A DNA stretch of 64,000 nucleotides, taken from Halovenus marina (GTDB taxonomy: Archaea > Halobacteriota > Halobacteria > Halobacteriales > Haloarculaceae). The position numbers were made by a program, and so were the translations under genes. Below, piece after piece: positions 1 to 8,649 of this stretch (position 1 is its first letter; each line of letters opens with the position of its first letter). The notes beneath the pieces are model-generated. The model was given only the letters and a program-made list of their open reading frames with translations, had not been told where the DNA came from and did not search any database. The stretch lies in the NCBI RefSeq assembly GCF_051414115.1, contig NZ_JBLKNZ010000001.1, forward strand, positions 1,302,001 to 1,366,000. Reading direction: 5' to 3'.

Positions 1-165
1 CACGTCGCATCCAGCCGAGCCTACGAGTTCACCCTCGATGCAGGCAGGATCCGTTCGGGATGGAACGACCTCACCGTGTGCCACGGGCACTCCGGAACAG
101 AGACCCGAGACGAACGGAGCGAGCGGTCCGTTCGCATCGTGAGCATCGAGATGGCTGTCCGGTGA
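1..165 (+). CDS. C-terminal fragment of an unidentified protein
   Basis: The frame is open from base 1 to a TGA at 163-165, giving 54 residues that end ...SIEMAVR. The start lies outside the window. The segment IRSGWNDLTV followed by VRIVSIEM has the alternating pattern of the last strands of a beta-sandwich or carbohydrate-binding type domain, but that is only a guess. The next gene downstream is a polysaccharide pyruvyl transferase, so a glycan-related role is possible. The end of the gene runs directly into a fragment of the inverted-repeat element found again at 17.3 and 18.0 kb. Confidence 0.5.
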   Translation, partial: HVASSRAYEFTLDAGRIRSGWNDLTVCHGHSGTETRDERSERSVRIVSIEMAVR

Positions 166-168
166 TGC

Positions 169-193
169 TTCGAGATGGGACAGCCGACAGTAT
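169..193 (+). repeat. End fragment of the ATACTGTCGGCTGT inverted-repeat element (copy 3)
   Basis: These 25 bases are the exact reverse complement of the left ends of the elements at 17318 and 17978. Only this end is present. A GGCTGTCC at 153-160 pairs with GGACAGCC at 178-185, so a short inverted repeat survives across the stop codon of the preceding gene. The fragment starts 3 bp after the stop and has the same orientation relative to its gene as the two full copies. Confidence 0.75.
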
Positions 194-251
194 CAACAGA
201 CTGCCAGCAGAGTGCATAGATTGAATTGCAGCCGCGACGAACCCCGAGACG

Positions 252-1421
252 ATGTACACTATCGTGTCGACGTTTCCCGCAGACGGGAGCGCCAACGTCG
301 GGGACAAACTCATCGAGCACGCAGTCGAGCGAATTGTCGAGGCCGAGCGAGGGCCGACGGAGTTTTTCACCGTCTTTCGGGAGAACCCGCTCGACGACCA
401 CCTCGACCGGATCAACGACTCCGACGCCGTGCTGTTGCCCGCATTCGCTATCCGTGACCTGCCGCTGTATCCCGAGACGTACCGACTGACCGAGAACCTC
501 TCCGACATCACGGTGCCGCTGATACCAATTGGGAGCAACTACAACGTCTATCCCGGCGACGAGCAGACGCGGGCGGAACTGGACTTCTCGCAGGAGACGA
601 GAGAGGTGCTCGAACACGTCGCCGGGCAGGTCAAGTCGTTCTCGTGTCGAGAACAGTACACCTGTGACGTGTTGAACGCACACGGTATCGACAACACCCT
701 GCTGACGGGGGATCCGGCCTGGTTCGATCCCGACCGGATCGGCGACTCGATGCGACGCCCAAACGCCGTCGAGCAAGTCGTGTTCACCCCGCCGCTGAGT
801 CCGTACTACGTCGAGCAGGCGACGGCCCTGGTCGAGATGCTCACAGACCTGTTTCCCGACGCGAGACGAATCCTCTCCATCCATCTCGCTGATGCGGATA
901 CGGCAGACGACGACACCACCTCGGAGAAGAGTGCGGCACTTACGGAGGATGTCGCCGAAAAGAACCGGCGGATTCGAGCGGCGGCGGACGAGCACGGGTT
1001 CGAGCAGGTCGACGCTGGCGGTGACCTCACGAACATCGGGTTCTACGAGGACTGTGACCTGCACGTCGGCTACGAGTGTCACGCGCACGCATCGTTCATT
1101 CGCCGCCGGATCCCCTCCGTGCTCGTGGCCGAGGACGCACGAGGCGTCGGGTTCGCTGACACCCTCGGCGTGGGTGGGTTCAGGGGGTTCGTCCGGGCGC
1201 AGTCGTCTTCGCGGCAACTCAGAAAGGAGGTCACGTCGGGGTACTGTACGACGCTCACGGAGTACAGTCTTGCCCCGGCGAGAAACGATCTTGCGACCGA
1301 CGTGCGTCGATTCTTGACCAGAGAAATCGACCGCGACTTCCAGCGGTACGCAGGACTCGGGAACTATCTAGATGCGATGTACACCGAAACGATGCGACCG
1401 TTCGTCAAAAACTTGCCCTGA
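252..1421 (+). CDS. Polysaccharide pyruvyl transferase family protein
   Basis: This 389-aa protein resembles the polysaccharide pyruvyl transferase family (PF04230), whose members transfer pyruvate from PEP as a ketal onto sugars of surface polysaccharides. The N-terminal SANVGDK (about residues 13-19) matches the family's N-x-GD motif. Near residue 270 a segment DLHVGYECHAHA precedes the run IPSVLVAEDARGVGF, as in the C-terminal half of the fold. There is no signal peptide or membrane segment, so it is probably cytoplasmic. The ATG at 252 directly precedes the conserved region. The neighbours are a DUF3830 gene on the opposite strand and a truncated upstream gene. The family call is firm; the sugar acceptor is unknown. 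Confidence 0.8.
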   Translation: MYTIVSTFPADGSANVGDKLIEHAVERIVEAERGPTEFFTVFRENPLDDHLDRINDSDAVLLPAFAIRDLPLYPETYRLTENLSDITVPLIPIGSNYNVYPGDEQTRAELDFSQETREVLEHVAGQVKSFSCREQYTCDVLNAHGIDNTLLTGDPAWFDPDRIGDSMRRPNAVEQVVFTPPLSPYYVEQATALVEMLTDLFPDARRILSIHLADADTADDDTTSEKSAALTEDVAEKNRRIRAAADEHGFEQVDAGGDLTNIGFYEDCDLHVGYECHAHASFIRRRIPSVLVAEDARGVGFADTLGVGGFRGFVRAQSSSRQLRKEVTSGYCTTLTEYSLAPARNDLATDVRRFLTREIDRDFQRYAGLGNYLDAMYTETMRPFVKNLP

Positions 1422-1461
1422 CGTATCGCTCCCGTCACGGTACGACTCGAAGCGTCTCTCC

Positions 1462-1983
1462 TCACATGTAGGCGCGCTGCTGGTGAAGTTCCGTGAGCTC
1501 GTCCTCTTCGTACTCTTCGGCCCGCTCGAATCGCAACGTCTCGTCGGCGTACCCCTCGCGATGGAGTCGGCCACAGGTGTCGGCAAATTCACCGAGATTC
1601 TCGACGATACGCCCGAACACGTTCAGTCCGTCGCCGGGATGGTGGTTGTCGCGCTGGTACCAGACGCAGACATCGCCCATCCCGTCGGGGTTGGCCTCGC
1701 TCAGTTCTGTCGGGATCACGTTGCTCGCGTACGCTGGCACGTGGGCGTATGTCAGATCCCCGGCGATGGGCGTCACGGTCGCGTTCTCCGTTCCCGGGTT
1801 CGGTTCGATTGCGGGCGGCAGGATGTAGAAGTCACTCCCCGAGCGTTTGCTGTGATAGACGTCACCCTCGAGCGGGAGGTTCTCCCAGACTGCGTCGCAG
1901 GTCTCCGGTGCCTGACTGTCCAGCATTCGCGCGACTGCCTGTACTCCCTCTTCGACGAATCGCACACGTACGTATCGTGGCAT
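1462..1983 (-). CDS. DUF3830 family protein
   Basis: A 173-aa protein matching the DUF3830 family, which has a cyclophilin-like beta-barrel fold and no established activity. The start chosen is MPRYVRVRF at 1983, because the 29 residues upstream in frame look like non-coding sequence. Motifs include DAVWENLPLEGDVYHSKRSG near residue 40 and the Asp/Asn-rich segment WYQRDNHHPGDG near residue 115. It reads convergently with the pyruvyl transferase and lies downstream of the SDR gene on the same strand (84-bp gap), so the two may be co-transcribed. Function is unknown. Confidence 0.7.
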   Translation of the reverse strand: MPRYVRVRFVEEGVQAVARMLDSQAPETCDAVWENLPLEGDVYHSKRSGSDFYILPPAIEPNPGTENATVTPIAGDLTYAHVPAYASNVIPTELSEANPDGMGDVCVWYQRDNHHPGDGLNVFGRIVENLGEFADTCGRLHREGYADETLRFERAEEYEEDELTELHQQRAYM

Positions 1984-2066
1984 AGCATTCCGAACACACG
2001 TCGGGATCAAATAGCTTCCGGTGGGTCGTGATCTGGCCGAGATGCGGTATCTTCCGAGAGACAGCG

Positions 2067-2849
2067 TCACCCGCGAATGCGACCGCCGTCGACGGGCACG
2101 GCCGCGCCGGTCGTGTGGTTCGTCCGGTCACTAGAGAGCACGGCGACCATGTCCCCGAGTCTGGCGGGATCGCCGACCTGCTCCAGCGGGAGGTCGGCCG
2201 TCCAGGCGTCGAGCACGGCTTCGCGGGAATCGAAGTCGCCGTCTGCGAGTGCGTCTTCGATCGCCGCGTCGATGTCTTCGATCAACACGCTCGGCAGCAC
2301 CGAGTTCACGCGAATCTCCGGAGCCAGTTCGAGCGCCATCGATTTGACGAGTCCGTGGACGGCACGCCGGACCGAGTTCGAGAGAACCAGATTGTCGATC
2401 GGTTCGCTGACGCTCGCAGAGGTGATGGCGACGATCGTTCCCGCGTCGCTGTCTGCGAGATGTGGGTGCGCGAGTGTGGCGGTGCGGACGAAACTCATCA
2501 CCAGCAACTCGAACGCATCGTACCAGTCGTCCTCGGCCATCTCGAGAAAGCTTCCGGGTGGAACGCCACCCGCCGACGTGACGAGGTGGTCGATCCCGCC
2601 GTGCTCCTCGACAGTGGTCGAGACGAGCCATTCGAGGTCGTCGGCGTCCGTGATGTCGGCTTCGAGAGCGAGAACGCTCCCCGGACCCGCAGCACTGATT
2701 TGCTCCCGGGCGCGTTCGAGTCGTTCGGGCGTCCGTCCACAGACCGTCACGTTCGCACCTTCACGGACCAGCGCCGTCGCGCTCGCCTTTCCGAGCCCGC
2801 TCGTACTCGCCGTGACGAGGGCTGTGTTACCATCCAGATCGAGATCCAT
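2067..2849 (-). CDS. SDR-family oxidoreductase lacking the usual catalytic Tyr/Lys
   Basis: A 260-aa Rossmann protein of short-chain dehydrogenase length. The dinucleotide site is TASTSGLGKA (residues 13-22), and the C-terminal GAAVPVDGG is typical of FabG-like SDRs. The position of the YxxxK motif instead reads VLSNSVRRAV, so both the tyrosine and the lysine are missing. This matches the divergent BKR-like SDR group (cd05344), described as lacking a perfect catalytic tetrad. It may bind NAD(P) without classical ketoreductase chemistry, or use other residues. The ATG at 2849 is divergent from the gene starting at 2939. Fold is certain; substrate is unknown. Confidence 0.8.
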   Translation of the reverse strand: MDLDLDGNTALVTASTSGLGKASATALVREGANVTVCGRTPERLERAREQISAAGPGSVLALEADITDADDLEWLVSTTVEEHGGIDHLVTSAGGVPPGSFLEMAEDDWYDAFELLVMSFVRTATLAHPHLADSDAGTIVAITSASVSEPIDNLVLSNSVRRAVHGLVKSMALELAPEIRVNSVLPSVLIEDIDAAIEDALADGDFDSREAVLDAWTADLPLEQVGDPARLGDMVAVLSSDRTNHTTGAAVPVDGGRIRG

Positions 2850-2938
2850 ATTTCATTCAACTGGTTGGATCATTATGTACGCTCCGGACAGTCAACACGA
2901 CCGCGATCGTTTTGGTGGTGGGCGGAGTATCGGGCGGC

Positions 2939-3652
2939 ATGTCAGCACACACCACCCGCGCTGAAGGCGGACGTGTCCACTTCGCAAACGACGACGCAGA
3001 GTTAGACTCGGCGCTCGACGTGGCCGAGACCGGCGATATGATTCGGCTCGGTGGGGAGTCCGGCACACGAGTCGAGACGGGGTCGATACGAGACGGCAGC
3101 TACGACGAGAACTTCACCAAAGACAGAACGATCACGACCGAGGGGCTTCACTTCCGGGGCCAACTCGGGTCTGGTCCGGGCTCTCGCATCAACGCCGAGT
3201 GGACCTTCGCGGAGCAGTTCAGGCTCGAAGGGATCTACCTCCGCGGGAAGTACAAGCCCGAGCTGTCACGGTGGCACTTCGAGGACCGGGGACAGATCAT
3301 CAACTGCCGGGCCTCGCAGTCACATCTCCATCTCGATAGTCATCAGGTACTCGTGACCGGGCTGTACAACGCGGACGGGCTGACGATAGACGCTTCGGAG
3401 TGTCTCGTCACCGGTTGTCTGCTCACCCGAAACGTGACTGACAACGGCACCAGAACCGTTCTGGAGGGACGGGGAACGAACCGGGGCAACCCTGCAGCTG
3501 GTGAGGGACAGTGGGCGGATGAGTCGACCTACGCGTTCAACGCTGGTGCGACGGTTCTCGACACCGTCGGCGGCAACCTCTACGTACCGTTTCCGGCGAC
3601 AGCGCCACAGGACTGGCTCCGAATCGAGGGAGCGATCGACCCCGACAGCTAG
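2939..3652 (+). CDS. Predicted right-handed beta-helix protein
   Basis: A 237-aa protein starting MSAHTTRAEGG. The early segment FANDDAELDSALDVAETGDMI followed by a strand is the usual entry of pectate-lyase-like beta-helix proteins. It is followed by repeated short strands with Asn/Asp turns (INCRASQSHLHLDSHQ, DGLTIDASECLVTGCLLTRN). No signal peptide is evident. No catalytic motif was recognised, so a lyase activity is not claimed. It is 76 bp upstream of the dimethylformamidase-like gene on the same strand, which suggests co-expression. The start at 2939 was preferred over an in-frame codon at 2912 because conserved-looking sequence begins just after it. Confidence 0.6.
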   Translation: MSAHTTRAEGGRVHFANDDAELDSALDVAETGDMIRLGGESGTRVETGSIRDGSYDENFTKDRTITTEGLHFRGQLGSGPGSRINAEWTFAEQFRLEGIYLRGKYKPELSRWHFEDRGQIINCRASQSHLHLDSHQVLVTGLYNADGLTIDASECLVTGCLLTRNVTDNGTRTVLEGRGTNRGNPAAGEGQWADESTYAFNAGATVLDTVGGNLYVPFPATAPQDWLRIEGAIDPDS

Positions 3653-3728
3653 CGTGTCTCGACTGCGCGTTCGACCAGCGGAACAGTCAACGTTTTATCC
3701 GACTCTTGCGTTGAACTCAACAGAACTG

Positions 3729-5384
3729 ATGAGTCAATCACTGATCGGCTACGTGAGCGATGAGGACTATCTCGCACTCGACAACGTACACGTCGAGTTC
3801 AGACGCAACGGCGACTGCCACGCTGTCGTTCGGTCGACGCCGACCGGCACGGTCTACGCTGACCTCGACGCCGGGACGTACGAGGCAACGCTGGCGAAGG
3901 ACGGCTATGGTTCGAAGCGCGTGACCGTCACTGTCGGTGAGGATGCCAGCCCGCACCAGTTTCGGCTACTCTCCGATCGGCTGTACGGTTTCGCGACTCC
4001 GATCTGTTCGACCGGCGGTGAGTCGACCACGCTTAGGATTCACGCCACAGAGGAGACGCGGGTGACGCTGTGGCGCTACGGGGAACAGAAGGAGTTTATC
4101 AGGCCGCTGGACTGGCACGGCGAACACGGCCCGCAGGCAGGCAAGCAGTTGCTTCCGGACGGTGATTTCACACAGACCGGCGTGGACTGGCATCCGCCGC
4201 ATCCCGGATCCTTCTCCGCGCAGACCGTCGACGCGCCGGAGCGAACTGGGCTGTACTACGTCCACCTCGAAGGAAAGGAGTCGGATGATTTCTTCGCCTT
4301 TCCGTGGGTCGTCGCCCCGGAGACGCCGGAGGCCGACATCGCCGTCCTCTCGGCGACGATGACCTGGAACGCGTACAACAACTTCGGCGGGCGGTCGAAC
4401 TACGTCAACCCGGCGCGGCTTCCCGACAGACCGGTCGTCGACTCACACCAGGACCTCGACCGGTACGACAGCGACCCCGCCGTCCGCGAGCAACTCTACG
4501 GCCCCGAGAACTACGAGTATCAGCCACTCTCCTTCGAGCGCCCCGCGCCGTACAACTCTGTCGACCGGGACGTCGAGGTGCGCGACCCGATCCGCGGGCG
4601 CTTCGACACCTACTTTGCGCCCGCTGAGTGGCGCTTTCTGGGCTGGCTCGAAGCCGAGGGGTACGACTACGACCTGTACGCGGACAACCAACTCCACGAC
4701 GGGACGCTCGACCTGGATGCCTACGATGCGCTGGTCATCCACACCCATCCGGAGTACTGGTCCCGGGAGATGTACCGCCGGGTCAAGGAGTGGGTGTTCG
4801 ACCGCGGCGGGCATCTCGCCTACCTCGGCGGCAACGGAATCGACTGCGAAGTGGACGTCGTCGACGAGACTCGCGTCCGCTATCTCAACAAGAGCCTCCC
4901 GATGTCGGTGAGCGAAGCCGACGAGTACGACGAGGACACGCCCCGGTCGCGGGGCGAGGCGTACGAGACGCGCTTCGACCGCACCTACGAGTCCGGCGGC
5001 AATCTGCTCGGCGTCGTGACGACACTGACGGGGCTGATGACGGCTGCGCCGTACGAGGTAGCCGACCCCGAACACTGGATATTCGACGGCACAGACCTCG
5101 ACGAGGGGGACCTGTTCGGCACCGAAACACTCCAGGAGCGCATCAGCGGCGGCGCGTCCGGGCAGGAGACGGACAAGCGCAGTCAGTACGCACCGGAGTC
5201 GACGAAGCTCATCGCGAAGGGGACGAACCCCAACAACGGCGGTGCGGAGATGGTGTATTACGAGACTGACAGCGGCGGCGCGGTGTTCTCCGTCGGGTCT
5301 ATCACGTACCCCGCATCACTCTTTGTCGACGACTTCACGCCGACTATCACGAAGAACGTTCTCGACCGGTTCACCGAAGACTGA
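3729..5384 (+). CDS. N,N-dimethylformamidase large-subunit-like protein with N-terminal regulatory-like domain
   Basis: A 551-aa protein. Residues 1-80 (MSQSLIGYVSDEDYL..., DLDAGTYEATLAKDGYGSKR) resemble a carboxypeptidase-regulatory or PEGA-like beta-sandwich. From about residue 195 it matches the C-terminal domain of the N,N-dimethylformamidase beta subunit (DMFA2_C): MTWNAYNNFGGRSNYV near residue 211, HTHPEYWS near 338 and GGHLAYLGGNG near 360. In DMFase that domain holds the hydrolytic metal centre for an amide substrate. Whether this protein hydrolyses formamides is unproven; many distant homologues have no assigned substrate. The ATG at 3729 follows an AT-rich stretch (GTTTTAT near 3691) that could be a promoter. 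Confidence 0.65.
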   Translation: MSQSLIGYVSDEDYLALDNVHVEFRRNGDCHAVVRSTPTGTVYADLDAGTYEATLAKDGYGSKRVTVTVGEDASPHQFRLLSDRLYGFATPICSTGGESTTLRIHATEETRVTLWRYGEQKEFIRPLDWHGEHGPQAGKQLLPDGDFTQTGVDWHPPHPGSFSAQTVDAPERTGLYYVHLEGKESDDFFAFPWVVAPETPEADIAVLSATMTWNAYNNFGGRSNYVNPARLPDRPVVDSHQDLDRYDSDPAVREQLYGPENYEYQPLSFERPAPYNSVDRDVEVRDPIRGRFDTYFAPAEWRFLGWLEAEGYDYDLYADNQLHDGTLDLDAYDALVIHTHPEYWSREMYRRVKEWVFDRGGHLAYLGGNGIDCEVDVVDETRVRYLNKSLPMSVSEADEYDEDTPRSRGEAYETRFDRTYESGGNLLGVVTTLTGLMTAAPYEVADPEHWIFDGTDLDEGDLFGTETLQERISGGASGQETDKRSQYAPESTKLIAKGTNPNNGGAEMVYYETDSGGAVFSVGSITYPASLFVDDFTPTITKNVLDRFTED

Positions 5385-5502
5385 ACGCGCTCTGTGAGCG
5401 GTCTCACCGACCGTTCGCACTCTCAGTCTGCGATATCTGATTGCCGCTCCTGACACCGTCTCGCACTGTTTATTCGGATAAATGGGAATGAACGGGGGCA
5501 AC

Positions 5503-5510
5503 ATTTAAGT
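5503..5510 (+). promoter_or_regulatory. TATA-like box upstream of a hairpin
   Basis: ATTTAAGT at 5503-5510 has the form of a haloarchaeal TATA box. A transcript starting 22-27 bp downstream would begin at about 5530, right at the first arm of the hairpin at 5532-5601. Confidence 0.35.
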
Positions 5511-5531
5511 GCAATTCGGCCCTGTGACTCA

Positions 5532-5601
5532 AGTGGAGTTCCAGTCGTCGGGTCGACATGCCAATCCCCAACCCCCCTCATCCGCCGTCAGGAACTCCAC
5601 T
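5532..5601 (+). ncRNA. Candidate small RNA with an 11-bp closing stem
   Basis: AGTGGAGTTCC (5532-5542) and GGAACTCCACT (5591-5601) are perfect inverted arms around a 48-nt loop very rich in C (CCAATCCCCAACCCCCC). A TATA-like box lies at a suitable distance upstream and no protein frame covers the segment. It might equally be a terminator-like or mobile-element end structure. No known RNA family was recognised. Confidence 0.3.
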
Positions 5602-6113
5602 GGATAATCACTTCGGCGTTTCCGGGTTCACCGGTCTACTCCGGTCCCGGATCTCCGAACGATTTTCGTCCTGAGTGCTGACTCTATTATCAGACTGGAC
5701 CAGTGTATCGAACGTAAATATGTATGACTCAGATATAGTATCTATTTTTGATTGGATGACCAAATAACGAACTCATATAGCGCGTCGTTTGTTTTTGAAC
5801 TTTTTCCTAACAAAGCACCTATCTTAGCCGGGAAAGAAAGAAAAGGCGACAACTATTCTAAAAACACTCTATTATTATATCGATAATGTCTCTTTTTTCG
5901 TGTTCTTTACGGCTCTATGAACGCATAGACCCTTTGAGTAGTATCGGAATACAGAAACGAAATTATACGTAGTTTTAGCAGTTACACTGCACAAACTGTG
6001 TGTTCGAAATCGCACTCAGTGGGACCAGATCTGATCACACCTCTCAGTTCTCAAAACAATAGTCCAAATGTCGTGTTCTTTATACTATTTCCTAAATGCA
6101 CCGTATCTGTCTA

Positions 6114-6995
6114 TTATTTCACGTCGGAACTCGAGGCCCGTGACAGCAGGTAGACAGCGATGCCGCCCAACAGGAGGTCGAGTCCGATCAGGACAGCCAC
6201 GCCGGGAACGACGCCGTCGAGCGTCCCCCCGAACCACGAAACGTCGATGACCGTCATCACGTCCTGGTCAACCATGACCGAACGAGCAGCGTCGACGCCG
6301 TACGTGACAGGGTTGAACCGAGCGAACGTCTGAATCCAGTCGGGAAGCGCCGCAAGCGGAAGGAACGCACTCGACAGGAACAACAGTGGAAACTGCAACA
6401 GGTTCGCACCGATGATCGTCGATTCCTGATCCCGTGTGAGAATCGCCAGCGCGTTCGAGAACGCGACGAACCAAAGCGAGAAGAGAACGCCGATTGCGAT
6501 GATGGCGACGGCGCCGACGAGGCCAGTGACGATCTCCGCGCCGATGAGCATCCCCAATCCGAGAATGATCGCTATCTGTACGGCTATCCGAAACACTTCC
6601 GCGGCAGTCTTGCCGAGGAAGACGGCCGTGCGGTTCATCGGCGTGACCAGCACCTTCTCGAACATCCCATTCTCGATGTCGTTGACGAGTCCGACGCCCG
6701 AGGTGATGGCTGCCGCGAGCGCGACCTGAATCGCGATGGCGGGCACCAGATACGTCTCGTATCCGATCCCCGGAATCCCCTGATTGACTGCGCTCCCGGC
6801 CACGTTTCCGAACACGGCCGTGAACAACACGAGGAAGATGATCGGCTGAACGAGCGAGACGACCAGCACGAACGGGTTCCGGACCGCCTTGAGGTTCCAC
6901 CGCTTGAAGTTCACCCACACGTCTCCGGCGAACGTGTTCCCGGAGCGCTCCGTTGGAGTCGCTGCCGAGCGCTCGTCTGCTCCGGGCGTGCTCAT
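6114..6995 (-). CDS. ABC transporter permease, ABC-2 (DrrB-like) type
   Basis: A 293-aa membrane protein with about six hydrophobic segments: one near residues 40-60 after a cytoplasmic N-terminus, then clusters at 90-115, 140-165, 170-195, 210-230 and 265-285. The segment GMFEKVLVTPMNR between the first helices is typical of daunorubicin-resistance type permeases. Its start overlaps the 3' end of the ATPase gene by 4 bp, so the two form an exporter operon. The substrate is unknown; drugs or lipids are usual for this class. Confidence 0.85.
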   Translation of the reverse strand: MSTPGADERSAATPTERSGNTFAGDVWVNFKRWNLKAVRNPFVLVVSLVQPIIFLVLFTAVFGNVAGSAVNQGIPGIGYETYLVPAIAIQVALAAAITSGVGLVNDIENGMFEKVLVTPMNRTAVFLGKTAAEVFRIAVQIAIILGLGMLIGAEIVTGLVGAVAIIAIGVLFSLWFVAFSNALAILTRDQESTIIGANLLQFPLLFLSSAFLPLAALPDWIQTFARFNPVTYGVDAARSVMVDQDVMTVIDVSWFGGTLDGVVPGVAVLIGLDLLLGGIAVYLLSRASSSDVK

Positions 6996-8053
6996 CGTTC
7001 GCCCTCCGTGTCGTCGGCGTCGAGTTCCTCACCGGTAATTGCCAGAAACACGTCGTCGAGCGTCGGTGCGCGGATATTGAATCCGGTCACTGTCAGCTCC
7101 GCGTCCCGGAGCGCGACGAGCAGATCCGTCCCGTGCTGGCGCGCTGTCTCAGCGGTGACGCTTACCCCCTCGTCCGTCTCAGTGACTGACCCATCAGCGA
7201 ACACGTCGAACTCGCGTGCGATTTCCACGGCTCGTTGCCGGGCCGTCGGACCGCCCTCGAGTTCCACGTCGAGAATCTCACCGCCGACTTTGCGCTTCAG
7301 GTCTGCAGGGCTACCATCTGCGACGATTTCGCCGTCGAGGATGACCGCCAGCCGGTCACACAGCTGGTCCGCCTCCTCGAGATACTGCGTGGTCAGGAAG
7401 ATGGTTGTTCCGAGGTCGTTGATGCGCTCGAAGTACTCCCACAGGCGATTACGGGCCTTCGGGTCGAGTCCCGTCGTCGGTTCGTCCAGAAAGACGAGCG
7501 GTGGGCGGTGGACCAGCGCGGTCGCGGCGTCTAGTCGCTTCTTCATCCCACCGGAAAACTCCTCGGCGCGCTTGTCTGCAACCTCGGCGAGGTCGACGAG
7601 GTCGAGCAGTTCAGTCACTCGTTCGGGTCGTTCGTCACGAGGGACACCGTAGGCCTCACAGGCAAAGCGGATGTTCTCCTCGGCGGTGAGTTCCGGGTCG
7701 ATGCTCGTCTCCTGGGCCATGTATCCGATCGACTCCCGGATCTTCCGTGACTCGGAGCGGACGTCGAAGCCGTTGACGCGAACTTCGCCGCTGGTCGGGG
7801 ACAACAGCGTGGCGAACACCTTGATCGTCGTCGTCTTCCCCGCGCCGTTCGGCCCGAGAAAGCCGAAAAACTCCCCCTCGGGGATGGCCATGTCGATTCC
7901 CTGAATCGCGGCCGTCCCGTCGGCGTAGACGAGTTCGAGCCCATCGACATCGATAGCGGCCGTCGCGTCGGTGCGTTGGTCCGCTCTCTCCGCGTCGGAT
8001 CTGCCTTCGTCTCGGGAGACTCCGGCCAGACGCTCGGGTTCCGATGACGTCAT
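6992..8053 (-). CDS. ABC transporter ATP-binding protein, DrrA-like
   Basis: A 353-aa ATPase that energises the downstream permease. It has Walker A GPNGAGKTT (about residues 69-77), signature FSGGMKK, Walker B LVFLDEPT and the switch segment LTTQYLEEADQL, in which Gln replaces the usual His as in DrrA-type exporters. The C-terminal 100 residues match the DrrA-specific extension. The first 35 residues are polar and poorly conserved, so the start could be further in. It follows the HxlR regulator gene on the same strand by 70 bp, which suggests shared regulation. Confidence 0.88.
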   Translation of the reverse strand: MTSSEPERLAGVSRDEGRSDAERADQRTDATAAIDVDGLELVYADGTAAIQGIDMAIPEGEFFGFLGPNGAGKTTTIKVFATLLSPTSGEVRVNGFDVRSESRKIRESIGYMAQETSIDPELTAEENIRFACEAYGVPRDERPERVTELLDLVDLAEVADKRAEEFSGGMKKRLDAATALVHRPPLVFLDEPTTGLDPKARNRLWEYFERINDLGTTIFLTTQYLEEADQLCDRLAVILDGEIVADGSPADLKRKVGGEILDVELEGGPTARQRAVEIAREFDVFADGSVTETDEGVSVTAETARQHGTDLLVALRDAELTVTGFNIRAPTLDDVFLAITGEELDADDTEGER

Positions 8054-8123
8054 ACCATTACTATTCGTTGTGAAGCCATATACTCCCGACTTCGAAGTCT
8101 ATCGGTTACTACAGGAAACGAAG

Positions 8124-8531
8124 TCAGAGGTCGTACTCGATTGCCCAGTGGTGGAGGTGTGCGAACACGGGAAACAGCGACTCCGCCTTCTCTGTCGGTG
8201 TGTACTCCACGCGAGGGGGGATCTCGTCGTAGGCTTCACGGTCGAGCAACCCCGCTTCCGTCAGGTCCTGTAGTCGCGTCGAGAGCGTGTTTGGCGCGAT
8301 ATCGAGTTCGCTCTCGATGTCGCTGAACCGGAGCGGCCCCTCGGCGAACGCGAAGGTGCTCAGAACGGCCATCGTGTGGGTCTTTCCGAGGAGACTGAGG
8401 AGGGTCGCGACCGTTTGATCGATTCGTTCCTGTTCCGCAGCATCGAACGATTCACGGAGCGCGATCGCTTCTTCGCGGGACAGTCCAGCGCTCAGATCTG
8501 GAACGTTCGGGGGTTCACTCTGTCCAGCCAT
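8124..8531 (-). CDS. HxlR-type winged-helix transcriptional regulator
   Basis: A 135-aa DNA-binding protein. After a polar N-terminus, residues 45-130 form a HxlR-like winged helix: LGKTHTMAVLSTFAFAEG, RFSDIESELDIAPNTLSTRL, the wing EIPPRVEYTPTEKAESL and a final helix. Family members usually act as repressors of neighbouring genes. It is divergent from the NAD(P)-binding gene at 8650 and upstream of the ABC exporter genes on its own strand, so both are candidate targets. The roughly 118-bp intergenic region contains AT-rich candidate promoters for both directions. No ligand can be inferred. Confidence 0.8.
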   Translation of the reverse strand: MAGQSEPPNVPDLSAGLSREEAIALRESFDAAEQERIDQTVATLLSLLGKTHTMAVLSTFAFAEGPLRFSDIESELDIAPNTLSTRLQDLTEAGLLDREAYDEIPPRVEYTPTEKAESLFPVFAHLHHWAIEYDL

Positions 8532-8649
8532 CGGCAGTCGAATATCAACACTTGCAATCTTGTATCTTTGGATTGGGGGGACTCACGAAGCCAATACTTA
8601 GCACATTCGAAGTTACACGTATATACAATCTCCGTGACTATCGGTACGT

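Larger units (their letters stand above)
5385..6113. other. AT-rich intergenic region with no recognised protein gene
   Basis: This 729-bp gap is much richer in A and T than its surroundings, especially 5690-6110. I found no plausible coding frame. It holds a TATA-like box and hairpin near 5503-5601 (listed separately) and lies beyond the 3' ends of two convergent genes (DMFase-like and ABC permease). The composition would fit a remnant of transferred or degenerate DNA. Confidence 0.6.

Noticed and set aside
21..1217. Long open frame on the minus strand opposite the pyruvyl transferase gene
   Set aside because: It is an antisense shadow caused by GC-rich codon bias; its translation has no coherent motif and the plus-strand frame matches a known family.
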